Below, one piece after another: positions 1-8,294 of a DNA stretch of 64,000 nucleotides. The position numbers and the translations under genes were made by a program. Every line of letters begins with the position of its first letter. Position 1 is the stretch's first letter. A model generated the notes under the pieces. That model made no database searches and was not told the DNA's origin. It saw nothing but the letters and a program-made list of their open reading frames with translations. Source of the DNA: Streptomyces sp. F63 (lineage in GTDB: Bacteria > Actinomycetota > Actinomycetes > Streptomycetales > Streptomycetaceae); NCBI RefSeq assembly GCF_018070345.1, contig NZ_JAGPXX010000013.1:102722-166721 (forward strand), read 5' to 3'.

Positions 1-789
1 GCCGGGGCGGGCCGGCCCCCGCGCCGTCCCCTCCGCGGGGACCGGCCCGTCCGCCGCGTGCCCGGCCCGGGTGCGCTTCCGCCGGGCCGCGGCCCGTCTG
101 CGGGCCTCCCGGTCCTTGTGGCGCCGCCGCAGTTCGGCCTCCGCCAGGCGCGCCGTCGCGGCCAGCAGATGCACGGTCCCGGGGTGAACGGCGTTCCACG
201 GACCCGACACGTTGATGGTGCCGAACACGGCGCCTGTGGCGGGGTCGTGGACCGGCACCGCCGCGCACGTCCAGCGGTGGAAGACCCGGGCGAAGTGCTC
301 GGCCGAGCGGACCAGGACCGGGTCGCCGAGCGCCAGAGCGGTGCCCATCGCATTGGTGCCGGCCGTCTGCTCGCTCCATCCGCTGCCCGCGAACAGTCCG
401 CTCTCCTCGGCCCGGAGCCGGACCCGGCGGTTCCCCTCGATCCAGAGCACGGTCCCTTCCCGGTCCGTCACCGTCACGATCTGTTCGGCGTCGGAGGCGC
501 CGGGGACCAGGGCGGACCGGAGCAGATCGGTCAGGCGGGTGAGCGGGTGCGCGCTCCCGGCCTCGCCGATGTCATCGGCGGCCAGCACGATCGGTACATG
601 GGGGCGGTCGGGGTCGACGCCGGCGGCCCGGGCGCGCTGCCAGGACGCGGAGATCACCGACCGGGGTGACGAGGGGGTCCGCGAGCCGCTCAGGTACGCC
701 TCGTGCACCCGGGCGAGCTCGGTCGCCTGCGCTCCGGAGGGCGCGGCGTCCGGCATGGCCGGCGCGAGGCCGGTACGTGGCCGTCCCAT
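1..789 (-). CDS. GAF-domain transcriptional regulator, 3' end cut by window edge
   Basis: An open minus-strand frame starts at ATG 789-787 and runs off the left edge with no stop (263 codons visible). The first residues are MGRPRTGLAP. A conserved stretch (SVISASWQRARAAGVDPD) is typical of the N-terminus of AcoR-like regulators, and a GAF sensor domain follows (about residues 60-220, with GWSEQTAGTNAMGTALA, FHRWTCAAVPVHD and GTINVSGPW). The basic tail (RRRHKDREARRR) may lead to a DNA-binding domain outside the window. It is transcribed divergently from the cupin dioxygenase at 1072, so the inference is that it activates that gene in response to an aromatic or ketone ligand bound by GAF. The ligand and the C-terminus cannot be seen here. 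Confidence 0.8.
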   Translation of the reverse strand, partial: MGRPRTGLAPAMPDAAPSGAQATELARVHEAYLSGSRTPSSPRSVISASWQRARAAGVDPDRPHVPIVLAADDIGEAGSAHPLTRLTDLLRSALVPGASDAEQIVTVTDREGTVLWIEGNRRVRLRAEESGLFAGSGWSEQTAGTNAMGTALALGDPVLVRSAEHFARVFHRWTCAAVPVHDPATGAVFGTINVSGPWNAVHPGTVHLLAATARLAEAELRRRHKDREARRRAAARRKRTRAGHAADGPVPAEGTARGPARPG

Positions 790-922
790 GGCTGCCTCCC
801 CTGATCGGAGCGAGTTCCGAGCTGTCCGCCCCCGTTCCCGGAAGGAAGAGGGTATGTGCCTTTTGCCGCTTCGTGTCCGGCTGTCGCGAAGTCTAGGCGG
901 CGCGGCGTCGCGCGTGAATGTC

Positions 923-942
923 CTGCAACGTCGCTGCAACGT
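923..942. promoter_or_regulatory. Direct repeat CTGCAACGT x2 in divergent promoter region
   Basis: CTGCAACGT occurs at 923-931 and again at 934-942, an 11-bp period or about one helical turn. It lies in the 282-bp spacer between the divergent GAF regulator and the cupin dioxygenase. Tandem sites in such a spacer suit a regulator binding on one face of the helix. No binding data are available, so this is inference from position and repetition. The rest of the spacer shows no other clear element. Confidence 0.35.
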
Positions 943-1071
943 GAGAGCGGCACCGCGTGGCGGTTCCGATTACCCCTGATCGCGGGTGTTGAGCGCCGGG
1001 TCGCCCGGCCAGCATGGGGCGCCCGTCACGGGCAGCCGCCCGGACCCCGTACCGAGAGGGACAGCACCGAC

Positions 1072-1590
1072 ATGAGCCCGACCGATCTCACGACTTCGCC
1101 GGAAACGGACGCCGAGACCTCCAGCCTGGAGCGCACGATCCTGCGCTACTCCGTGCCCGACCACGCCCTCGACGCGGAGGACATCCCGTGGGTCGAGTAC
1201 GTGGAAGGGGTGCATTACAAGCCCTTCCGCTTCGACGTCGTCAACTCCTCGTTCATCCTGCTGCTCAAGATCGACACTGCCGGAGTGGTCAACCGCCACC
1301 AGCACACCGGCCAGGTCAAGGGCTACACGATTCGCGGGGAGTGGCACTACCCCGAGCGCACCTGGAGGGCGACGCCCGGCACCTTCGTCTTCGAGGCCCC
1401 CGGAGACGTGCACACCCTGGTGTGCGACAGCGGCGACGGCATGCTGACGCTCTTCGACATCCAGGGGACGCTGAGGTTCCTGGACGACGATGACCAGGTG
1501 GTCGCCGAGCACGACGTGTTCTTCTTCCTCGACCAGTACCTCGCGCACTGTGAGCGGGCCGGGATCACGCCGGTCGATCTCGTCTACTGA
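1072..1590 (+). CDS. Cupin dioxygenase, 2,4'-dihydroxyacetophenone dioxygenase family
   Basis: 172 aa. The start ATG 1072 has a purine-rich GAGAGGG about 12 nt upstream. The single-domain protein has cupin features: FILLLKIDTAGVVNRHQHTG carries a HxH metal-ligand pair, followed by GEWHYPERTW and a second motif around TFVFEAPGDVHTLVC. This layout matches the 2,4'-dihydroxyacetophenone dioxygenase family, single-domain Fe(II) cupins that cleave the C-C bond between the carbonyl and hydroxymethyl carbons of aryl ketones. The substrate here is inferred only from the family; other family members are uncharacterised. It is a monocistronic cytosolic enzyme, divergent from the GAF regulator, and ends at a strong hairpin (1625-1655). 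Confidence 0.8.
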   Translation: MSPTDLTTSPETDAETSSLERTILRYSVPDHALDAEDIPWVEYVEGVHYKPFRFDVVNSSFILLLKIDTAGVVNRHQHTGQVKGYTIRGEWHYPERTWRATPGTFVFEAPGDVHTLVCDSGDGMLTLFDIQGTLRFLDDDDQVVAEHDVFFFLDQYLAHCERAGITPVDLVY

Positions 1591-1624
1591 CGGGTGGCCC
1601 CGCCCCCGGGGGCCCGCTTCCGAA

Positions 1625-1655
1625 CCGCCCCGCCCGGACCCTCCGGGCGGGGCGG
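1625..1655 (+). terminator. Rho-independent-like terminator after cupin gene
   Basis: A perfect 13-bp GC stem (CCGCCCCGCCCGG at 1625-1637 pairing with 1643-1655) encloses a 5-nt loop. It begins 35 nt after the cupin stop codon. There is no U-tract, as is common for Streptomyces terminators. Confidence 0.8.
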
Positions 1656-2241
1656 CCCCGGTGTCAGCGGGGTGACCGCGGGCAGACTGCTGCACTGATC
1701 CCACTGGCGCAGACACCACCCGGCAACAGCCCGCCGCAGTCACAACCGACGACGATCCGCCGGCGAACCTGCTGGATGGATCACGAAACCGCACGGGAAA
1801 ACCAGGACGACGCCCCGTCCGGCTCTGGCGGCCGCGGCGGCCTGCGCGAGCACGGCCTGCCAGGCCGTGTCGGCGAAGCTCGCTGGGGAGGGGACGCGGA
1901 CGGGGACGGCGACGGGGAGGGCGTCATCCGAGAGATCCGGTCCCCGGGAAGCGCGCCCGCTCGTGCGCGGCGATGAGGTCGTGGGCGGCCTGCAGATGCC
2001 GGTCCAGATCCTCCTGGGCGATGGACGTGCCGTCGCAGTACCGCCCGGCCACGTCCCAGCCCCGGAACGGGGTGTGCTGGGTCAACTGCATGAGCAGGGA
2101 GCCCTTCAACGGCGGGGCCGGGAGAAAGCCGGGTGTTCCCCCGATACGGGACTCCGGCGGCACCCCGTGGCTGGCAGGATTGACGATCCGAGCCGCAGGC
2201 CGTGCGGTGGAGGACGCGGTGCAGCGAGAGGGAAGCGAAAC
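1656..2241. other. 586-bp spacer before pglX, with possible minus-strand gene remnant
   Basis: No confident gene lies here. On the minus strand two adjacent frames read like protein. One (2091-1924) is listed separately. The other, one frame off, continues through about 1920-1740 with residues such as FADTAWQAVLAQA and RGVVLVFPCGFVI, then a stop. Together they could be one minus-strand gene broken by a frameshift near 1925. An RBS-like GAGAGGGA (2227-2234) precedes the pglX GTG start. Confidence 0.4.
1924..2091 (-). CDS. Small hypothetical protein or gene remnant
   Basis: 55 aa from ATG 2091. I do not recognise it. The composition (QHTPFRGWDVAGRYCDGTSI, then EDLDRHLQAAHDLIAAHERA) is balanced and helix-forming, unlike the Arg/Pro-rich shadow frames around it, so it is probably real coding sequence or the tail of a former gene. 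The frame stays open upstream with no better start, and the sequence past its stop continues to look coding in a neighbouring frame. It lies between a terminator and pglX on the opposite strand. A small intact gene and a decayed fragment are both possible. Confidence 0.35.
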   Translation of the reverse strand: MQLTQHTPFRGWDVAGRYCDGTSIAQEDLDRHLQAAHDLIAAHERARFPGTGSLG

Positions 2242-5200
2242 GTGACGGACGTGAAGGCCGGTGTCGACCGGGCCGCCCTGCTCAAGGACCTCAAGCGGCA
2301 GGTGGCGGCACTGGAGGACGACCTCCGCGAGCGCAGCGAGACCGTCGAGGAGTTCCGCACCCGCCTGGAGGCCGAGTACCAGCAGGCCAGGGACGCCCGG
2401 CGCACGGCCGCCGCGTACGGCGCGTGGCGCGAGGAGCGCATCACCCAGTCCGCCGCGGCCTGGGTACTGGCCTGCGTCTTCGTCCGGTTCTGTGAGGACA
2501 ACGGGCTGATCGACGAGCCGTTCATCGCCGGCCCCGGGGAACGGCTCGCCGAGGCCGAGGCCCGCCACGAAGCCTTCTTCCGCGAGCACCCGCACCTCAA
2601 CAACCGCGACTGGCTGTTCGCCGCCTTCGACCACCTGGCGCGGACCAACGACACGGCGGCCGGCCTCTTCGACCGCCGCCACAACCCGCTGTGGGACATC
2701 ACCCCCGGCTACGAGGCAGCCAGCGAACTGCTCTCCTTCTGGCGCCGCTGGGGCGCGGAGGGCGAGATCCGCTACGACTTCACCGACCCCGAGTGGGACA
2801 CCCGCTTCCTCGGCGACCTCTACCAGGACCTCAGCGAGCACGCCCGCAAGACGTACGCGCTCCTCCAGACCCCGGAGTTCGTGGAGGAGTTCATCCTCGA
2901 CCTGACCCTGGAACCGGCCGTCTCGGACGAGGAGTTCGGCCTCAACCCGGCCTGGACCGGCACGGACGGCGAAGAACGGCGCGGCCTGCGCACCATCGAC
3001 CCGGCCTGCGGCTCCGGGCACTTCCTGCTCGGCATCTTCCACCGCCTCATGGACAAGTGGCGCGTCGCCGAACCCGGCACGGACGTGTGGACGCTGGTGC
3101 GCCGCTCCCTGGAGTCCGTGCACGGCTGCGACAAGAATCCGTACGCGGTGAGCATCGCCCGGTTCCGCCTGCTGGTCGCGGCGATGAAGGCCGCGGGCTC
3201 GCAGAGGCTGGCGGACGCCCCGGGGTTCCCGATCAACGTGGCGGTGGGGGACTCCCTGCTGCACGGCCGGGACGCGGCGGGCATCCAGACGGACCTGGAC
3301 ACGCTGTTCGCGGAGATGTCGGTCGGGCGGGAGGACGGCGCCTTCGCGTACTCGACGGAGGACGTGTGGGAGTACGCGAAACGGGCCGACCTGCTGGGGC
3401 GCGGGTCGTACCACGTGGTGGTGGGGAACCCGCCGTACATCACGGTGAAGGACAAGCAGGAGAACGAGAACTACCGGGCGGCATATGACGCTTGTGCGGG
3501 GACGTATGCGTTGTCGGTTCCCTTCGCGCAGAGGCTGTTCGAGCTTGCAGTGAAAGGCCCGGGCGGCCGGAAAGGCGGGGGCGGCTTCGTCGGACAGATC
3601 ACCGCGAACTCGTTCATGAAGCGGGAGTTCGGCAAGAAGCTGATCGAGGTTGTTTTCCGGAATCGGGTTGAGCTGTCGTATGTGATCGACACGTCGGGAG
3701 CGTATATCCCGGGGCATGGTACGCCGACTGCGATCTTGATTGGGCGGAATCGGATTCCCAAGCCCAATCGCACGGTGCGGGCTGTGCTGGGCGTCAGAGG
3801 CGAGCCTGCGCAGCCCAGGGATGCGGCAGAGGGGGCTGTATGGCGGGCAATTGTGCGCCAGGTTTCCATGCCGGGCAGCGAGTCTGAGTGGGTGTCAGTT
3901 GAGGACTCTGTGGCTGAGCTCTTCTCAGGCCATCCGTGGGCGATCAGTGGTGGCGGCGCCGGGGAACTTCAGAAGCAGATTCAAAACCGATCAGTGTCAA
4001 CAGTGGGCTCGCGTACGTCATCGATCGGGTTCGGTGCTGTGACACGCGCAGACGATGTGTACACACTGGGGAAAGGGGCGCTGCGTCGGGCACGCATCAG
4101 AGACTCATTGCGTCGTCCCATGGTTGATGGCGAGGCGAGTAGGGATTGGCGAATTGTCGACCCTACGGAAGTCCTGTGGCCGTATGATCAGAATCATCCC
4201 GGCAGATCGCTAAGTGATGAGGCCGTGCACCGGCTCACTTGGCCGAATCGGCTGATCTTGCGTGATCGGGTTGCTTATGGAAAAACCCAGTTGGAGCGCG
4301 GGCTGGAATGGTTTGAGTATTCCATGTTCTTTGCGCATCGATACGGGGGGCTCACTCTGGCCTTCGCTTGCGTAGCGACGCACAACCATTTCGTTTTGGG
4401 ACGTCGGGAGGAAGTGTTCAATCGGCACGCTCCCGTGGTCAAGCTGCCCGAAGGTGCTAATGAGGATGAGCATCTGGAGTTGCTGGGGGTGCTCAATTCG
4501 TCGACTGCCTGCTTCTGGCTGAAGCAGGTGAGTCAGGCAAAGGGCGGCAGCGGACTTGGTCGCGGACTGCAGGATGAAGACTGGGAGGAGCGTTACGAGT
4601 TCACCGGTACCAAGCTTCAAGACTTCCCGCTTCCGGAAAATCTGCCACTGGAGGGTGGGCAGCAACTCGATACTTACGCGGGGGAACTAGCCGCCTGTGA
4701 GCCGTCCGCCGCATGTGAGGCGAGTATCCCGCTGCGAACCACGCTCGATGAGGCGCAGGCCCGTCATACATGTATCCGTCAGACCATGATTGCTGCGCAG
4801 GAGGAGTTGGACTGGCAGGTATACGGCCTCTATCGGCTGCTCACCGGTGCGGAGGTGGCGCGAACAACGGTACCTCCGGAGAAGCGCGCATCGGTGCCCG
4901 GAGTCCGGCTCGGCGAGCGTGCATTTGAGATTGTGCTGGCTCGCAAGGCGGCTGCGGGGGAGGTGGAGACGGCGTGGTTCGAGCGTCACCGTTCGACTCC
5001 CGTCACGGAGATCCCGGACCGTTGGCCGGACTGGTATCGGGAGATCGTGCAGGCACGCATCGACATCATCAACAGCCAGCCCAAGGGCGTTGGTCTCATT
5101 GAGCGGCCCGAGTGCAAGCGGCGGTGGTCCGCTGAGCCGTGGGAGAAGAAGGAACGGGCCGCGCTGCGGAATTGGCTGCTCGATCGGTGTGAGAGCCGCG

Positions 5201-5982
5201 ACCTGTGGTTCGAGGTACGGGACGGGCTCAGGCGACCGCGTCCGATGACCGTCAACTACCTTGCCGACCGGATGAGTTCGGACGAGGATTTCGTCTCCGT
5301 AGCCGCGCTCTACGCGGCCGATCACCTGGGGAAGCCGGACCTGCCGCTTGCGCAGGTGCTGTCCGAGGTGATCGCCGACGAGCATGTTCCGTACCTCGCC
5401 GCGATGCGCTACAAGGATTCGGGTCTGCGGACCCGCGCGCAGTGGGAGCAAGTCTGGGAGCAGCAGCGCGAGGAGGACCGTACCGGGCAGCGGCTCGACA
5501 TCGCGGTGCCGCCCAAGTACAAGTCCGGAGACTTTCTGCGCTTCTCCTACTGGGCGAACCGAGGCAAGCTCGATGTGCCCAAGGAGCGGTTCATCTCGTA
5601 CCCCGAGGCCGGGCCCGACAGTGACTCGGCGCTGATGCTCGGCTGGGCCGGCTGGGATCACAAGGACCAGGCCCAAGCGCTCTTCGAACTGCTGGCAGCG
5701 CGTACCACTCAGGACGGTTGGCCTACCGAGCGGATCGTCCCTCTGCTCGCCGGCCTGCAGGAGGTCATGCCGTGGGTGCGGCAGTGGCACGGGGAGTACG
5801 ACGACGAATGGGGCGACGTTCCGGCGGACGAGCTGGAGGCCGAGTTCGAGAACCAGCTCCGCAAGCACCAGGTGAGTGCGGAGGAGCTGAAGGCTTGGCG
5901 CCCCGTGAAGAAGACCCGGGGCCGGAAGGCCGCCGGGCCGCGCAAGAAGGCAGCAGCTCAGGCCGGGTGGGCGGCGGAGTAG
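2242..5982 (+). CDS. pglX: BREX-2 adenine-specific DNA methyltransferase PglX
   Basis: 1246 aa. The GTG start at 2242 has GAGAGGGA 8-15 nt upstream. A coiled N-terminus (residues about 1-60) precedes an N6-adenine methylase domain with the SAM-binding motif DPACGSGHF (from residue 253) and catalytic NPPY (396-399). Large C-terminal recognition and helical domains end in a Lys/Arg-rich tail (KKTRGRKAAGPRKK). The length and pairing with pglY, pglZ, brxD and brxHI in the window fit BREX type 2. In that system PglX methylates host DNA and is needed for phage exclusion. The gene stands alone, about 14 kb from pglY. Codons from about 3480 to 5050 are distinctly less GC-rich than the flanks, which suggests exchange of the target-recognition part. 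No long homopolymer that would drive phase variation was seen in it. Confidence 0.92.
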   Translation: MTDVKAGVDRAALLKDLKRQVAALEDDLRERSETVEEFRTRLEAEYQQARDARRTAAAYGAWREERITQSAAAWVLACVFVRFCEDNGLIDEPFIAGPGERLAEAEARHEAFFREHPHLNNRDWLFAAFDHLARTNDTAAGLFDRRHNPLWDITPGYEAASELLSFWRRWGAEGEIRYDFTDPEWDTRFLGDLYQDLSEHARKTYALLQTPEFVEEFILDLTLEPAVSDEEFGLNPAWTGTDGEERRGLRTIDPACGSGHFLLGIFHRLMDKWRVAEPGTDVWTLVRRSLESVHGCDKNPYAVSIARFRLLVAAMKAAGSQRLADAPGFPINVAVGDSLLHGRDAAGIQTDLDTLFAEMSVGREDGAFAYSTEDVWEYAKRADLLGRGSYHVVVGNPPYITVKDKQENENYRAAYDACAGTYALSVPFAQRLFELAVKGPGGRKGGGGFVGQITANSFMKREFGKKLIEVVFRNRVELSYVIDTSGAYIPGHGTPTAILIGRNRIPKPNRTVRAVLGVRGEPAQPRDAAEGAVWRAIVRQVSMPGSESEWVSVEDSVAELFSGHPWAISGGGAGELQKQIQNRSVSTVGSRTSSIGFGAVTRADDVYTLGKGALRRARIRDSLRRPMVDGEASRDWRIVDPTEVLWPYDQNHPGRSLSDEAVHRLTWPNRLILRDRVAYGKTQLERGLEWFEYSMFFAHRYGGLTLAFACVATHNHFVLGRREEVFNRHAPVVKLPEGANEDEHLELLGVLNSSTACFWLKQVSQAKGGSGLGRGLQDEDWEERYEFTGTKLQDFPLPENLPLEGGQQLDTYAGELAACEPSAACEASIPLRTTLDEAQARHTCIRQTMIAAQEELDWQVYGLYRLLTGAEVARTTVPPEKRASVPGVRLGERAFEIVLARKAAAGEVETAWFERHRSTPVTEIPDRWPDWYREIVQARIDIINSQPKGVGLIERPECKRRWSAEPWEKKERAALRNWLLDRCESRDLWFEVRDGLRRPRPMTVNYLADRMSSDEDFVSVAALYAADHLGKPDLPLAQVLSEVIADEHVPYLAAMRYKDSGLRTRAQWEQVWEQQREEDRTGQRLDIAVPPKYKSGDFLRFSYWANRGKLDVPKERFISYPEAGPDSDSALMLGWAGWDHKDQAQALFELLAARTTQDGWPTERIVPLLAGLQEVMPWVRQWHGEYDDEWGDVPADELEAEFENQLRKHQVSAEELKAWRPVKKTRGRKAAGPRKKAAAQAGWAAE

Positions 5983-6037
5983 GGCCACCCGTTGGCGGGA
6001 CGGCAACCACTGCGGTCCCGCCAACGGACCATGGCGC

Positions 6038-6229
6038 TCAGGCTTGCAGGTTCCCCGCGTGCGCGGTGAAGGCCGCCCAGGCGGCCGGGGAGGTCGCCAG
6101 CGGGCTTCGCTGAGTGTCCTTGGAATCCCGTACTAGGACGACCTCAGGGTGCATGGCGACTTCGACGCAGTTGTCGCCGGAGCTGCCGCTGTAGCTGCTC
6201 TTGAACCAGGCCAAGTCATCGGTGCTCAT
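6038..6229 (-). CDS. DUF397 domain-containing protein
   Basis: 63 aa from ATG 6229. The DUF397 core is visible: LAWFKSSYSGSSGDNCVEVA, then VLVRDSKD and the terminal AWAAFTAHAG. These small cytosolic proteins accompany XRE/DUF5753 regulators throughout Streptomyces and are thought to act with them, as in the BldB/WhiJ-type circuits. The start overlaps the stop of the upstream regulator by 4 nt (ATGA), so the two are co-translated. The specific role is unknown. Confidence 0.93.
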   Translation of the reverse strand: MSTDDLAWFKSSYSGSSGDNCVEVAMHPEVVLVRDSKDTQRSPLATSPAAWAAFTAHAGNLQA

Positions 6230-7164
6230 GCTGCTCCTCGCATCTGCTCCAACAGGCGCACTGTGGCTTCGCGGCCGAGGGCCTGTGAACGAAGCTTGCC
6301 ATAGCGCTGGAGCATTGCGCTGACGTCTTTCGGACTGGTGATCAGGATGCTCGACTGCTGGCCCTCCGAGTACCCAACCCACCTGTTCTGGGGCGTCTCT
6401 GCCAGGTACATGAGGCCGTCGACACCGGCGTGGTCCTCCTGCCGTAGTGGCATGACCTGGATCTCCACGTTCCGACGCTCGCCCTGGCGCAGTAGGTGAT
6501 CCATGAGTTGCCGGGTGACCTCAGGGCCTCCCACGCATCGTTCCAGGAGAGCCTGCTCGATGACGAAACTGAAGGCGGTGTTGGGCCGTTCGTCCATGAG
6601 CCGCTGCCGTTCCAGCCGGGCGGCCACCTGCTGTTCGATCTGTTCCTCGGAGAGCGGCGGCAGTCTGCGCTCGAAGATGGCGCGGATGTATGGCTCGGGT
6701 TGCAGCAACCCGGGAATCGCCCGGCACTCATACGCATACAGCGACACCGCCTCCTCCTCGATCCCGGCCCACTGCCGGAACCAGGAGGCCAGCCCTGCCT
6801 TGCGGGTGAGGCTGCGGGCGGCCGCGTCCAGGACGCGGGCGGCGGCCGGGCCCAGGACGGCTTCCGAGCGGTCGATGAGGTTGTGGGGCGGGAACCGCTT
6901 GCCCTGCTCGATCTTGGCGATGTACGGCTGGGAGAACTGCACCCGGGGTGCGAACTCCTCCTGCGTCAGCCGTGCTTCCTCCCGCAGGGCCTTCAGAACC
7001 GCGCCGAAGGTCTTGAGGCTGTCGGACACCTCGGGCTCGCCGTTCGCGCAGCCGCCGCCCGCGCCCCCGCCGCCGGTGCCTCCGCGCCTGTTCCCGGCGC
7101 CGCCCGTGCGACCCCCGTCCCCGACTCCGCCGCGGTTGCCGCCGCCCCCGTTGCCCGCCGCCAT
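6226..7164 (-). CDS. XRE-family regulator with DUF5753 domain
   Basis: 312 aa from ATG 7164. The N-terminal 45 residues are Gly-rich and low complexity. A helix-turn-helix domain follows (about 50-110: LKTFGAVLKALREEARLTQE, FSQPYIAKIEQGKRFP), then DUF5753 (about 125-305, with SWFRQWAGIEEEA and IPGLLQPEPYIRAIF). Family members usually begin near VSDSLKTF, so the Gly-rich extension may be partly untranslated, with a GTG at that point as the alternative start. It forms a two-gene operon with the DUF397 gene. A perfect palindrome at 7250-7275 lies 86 bp upstream and is a candidate operator. Part of its 5' end is duplicated at 9327-9450. Confidence 0.9.
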   Translation of the reverse strand: MAAGNGGGGNRGGVGDGGRTGGAGNRRGGTGGGGAGGGCANGEPEVSDSLKTFGAVLKALREEARLTQEEFAPRVQFSQPYIAKIEQGKRFPPHNLIDRSEAVLGPAAARVLDAAARSLTRKAGLASWFRQWAGIEEEAVSLYAYECRAIPGLLQPEPYIRAIFERRLPPLSEEQIEQQVAARLERQRLMDERPNTAFSFVIEQALLERCVGGPEVTRQLMDHLLRQGERRNVEIQVMPLRQEDHAGVDGLMYLAETPQNRWVGYSEGQQSSILITSPKDVSAMLQRYGKLRSQALGREATVRLLEQMRGAA

Positions 7165-7249
7165 CGCAGCCCGCCTTTCCGCCGTACACCCGTGCCACCT
7201 TCGGTGTTCACATGCTCACCCAGGGTCACGCGCTCAGTCCAGCGAGTCG

Positions 7250-7275
7250 GCTGATACAGCGCGATCTGTATCAGC
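7250..7275. promoter_or_regulatory. Perfect inverted repeat, candidate operator
   Basis: GCTGATACAG at 7250-7259 and CTGTATCAGC at 7266-7275 are perfect reverse complements separated by 6 nt. The site lies upstream of the minus-strand XRE/DUF397 operon and of the decayed RsbW-like copy. A degenerate version (CTGATACAGC at 11781, then GGTCAGCG) precedes the intact RsbW-like gene at 11852. Binding by an XRE protein of this locus is inference. Confidence 0.55.
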
Positions 7276-7307
7276 GCTGTCCCTGCTCAACTGTCCCGAC
7301 CGGTAGG

Positions 7308-7400
7308 GCCTCCGGTCATATCGCGGCAGTCCCCCGCACCGAAGTTCTCGTCACCGTACGTACGTTCGCGCACCGCTTCCCGTCCGCACGGCGCGGGCCC
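7308..7400 (+). pseudogene. Decayed 5' fragment of an RsbW-like ATPase gene
   Basis: This stretch resembles the first codons of the intact gene at 11852: both contain ACCGTACGTACGTTCGCGCA and then CCGCTTC-CGTCC. The start ATG of the intact copy corresponds to ATA here, and an indel puts the remainder out of frame. The similarity fades after about 7400, where the promoter for the next gene begins. The rest of the 7165-7532 spacer contains only the palindrome and that promoter. Confidence 0.6.
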
Positions 7401-7421
7401 GTCCCTCCACCCTGCCGTACC

Positions 7422-7450
7422 TTGACCGTCCGCTTGCCCCTGCGTAAGGC
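7422..7450 (+). promoter_or_regulatory. Candidate promoter for DUF6879-type gene
   Basis: TTGACC at 7422-7427 and TAAGGC at 7445-7450 are separated by 17 nt. This is a reasonable housekeeping-sigma match about 80 nt before the ATG at 7533. That start has AAGGAGAG a few nucleotides upstream. Confidence 0.4.
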
Positions 7451-7532
7451 AATGGTGCGCACAGCGCCCTGCACCGGGCCCGGACGCCCGGTCATGCTGA
7501 GGGGAGATCAACCCGCGGAAAGGAGAGCGCCC

Positions 7533-8284
7533 ATGGTCCGACGCCTGCGCTTCACCGGCACGGACAGCAAGGTCGACGGTTGCCCCGCCCTGCACACGGA
7601 CGAAGGCACCGGCGAGATCATCGTTCAGGGCACACCCGTCACCGACTCCGAAGACCTCGCACAGCTTCGGCACTTCGGAGCCGGCGAGGCAGCGGTGGCC
7701 GTGCCGCGCGAACTGCTCGTCAACTGGGGACCGAAGGAGCTGGAGCGGGTGCCGCAACGCGTGGACCGGACCACCTTCCGCCGCTTGTTCGAGACCTTCG
7801 AGCACACCGCCTGGCGGCTGGAGTCACGGCGCGGCTATGCGTCGGACCGGCAGGACCTCGACTTCCGGGCGTTCCTGGCCACCGGCTCGTCACCCTGTGA
7901 CCCCGACGAACCCTGGTTCGCCAACATCAAGCTCAGACGACCGCCGGTAAGGCGGTCGGCCGTGTCCGCATCGCCGATGACCCGCCCACCGAGGAGCAGC
8001 TGTTCCTGCTCGACTACGCCCGGCACAACGCCGCCGCCGGCGAGGACATCCGGTACCTGTGGCGCGAGGACGCCCTGCGGGCCGGCCTGCCCGCCGAGGA
8101 CTTCTGGATCTTCGATTCACGGCTGGTCGCCCTGCTGCGCTTCGACGACGAGGACAACCTGCTCGACGTCGAGCTGATCACCGAACCGGCCGAGGTCGTG
8201 CGCTACGCCATCGTGCGCGACGCGGCGATGCACCACGCGATCCCGCGCGACCGGTTCGCCGCGCAGGTGGCCACGGCCGAATAG
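7533..8284 (+). pseudogene. DUF6879-like gene, frameshifted
   Basis: From ATG 7533 (RBS AAGGAG) the frame reads MVRRLRFTGTDSKVDGCPAL, then AVPRELLVNWGPKELERVPQ, then FRRLFETFEHTAWRLESRRG, and loses sense after about 7935. The expected continuation (GKAVGRVRIADDPPTEEQLF, then AGEDIRYLWREDAL, DSRLVALLRFDD, AMHHAIPRDRFAAQVATAE) is in another frame and ends at TAG 8282-8284. A net loss of one base (or gain of two) near 7935-7950 explains this. The first about 80 residues also look like a separate small protein fused in frame to the DUF6879 part. Such genes sit next to XRE/DUF5753 regulators in actinomycetes; their function is unknown. A sequencing error cannot be excluded. Confidence 0.7.
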
Positions 8285-8294
8285 CGCGTGAACG

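Noticed and set aside
2242..5982. G-tract phase variation within pglX
   Set aside because: The longest G or C runs seen in pglX are short (about five), unlike the tract known in Streptomyces coelicolor pglX.
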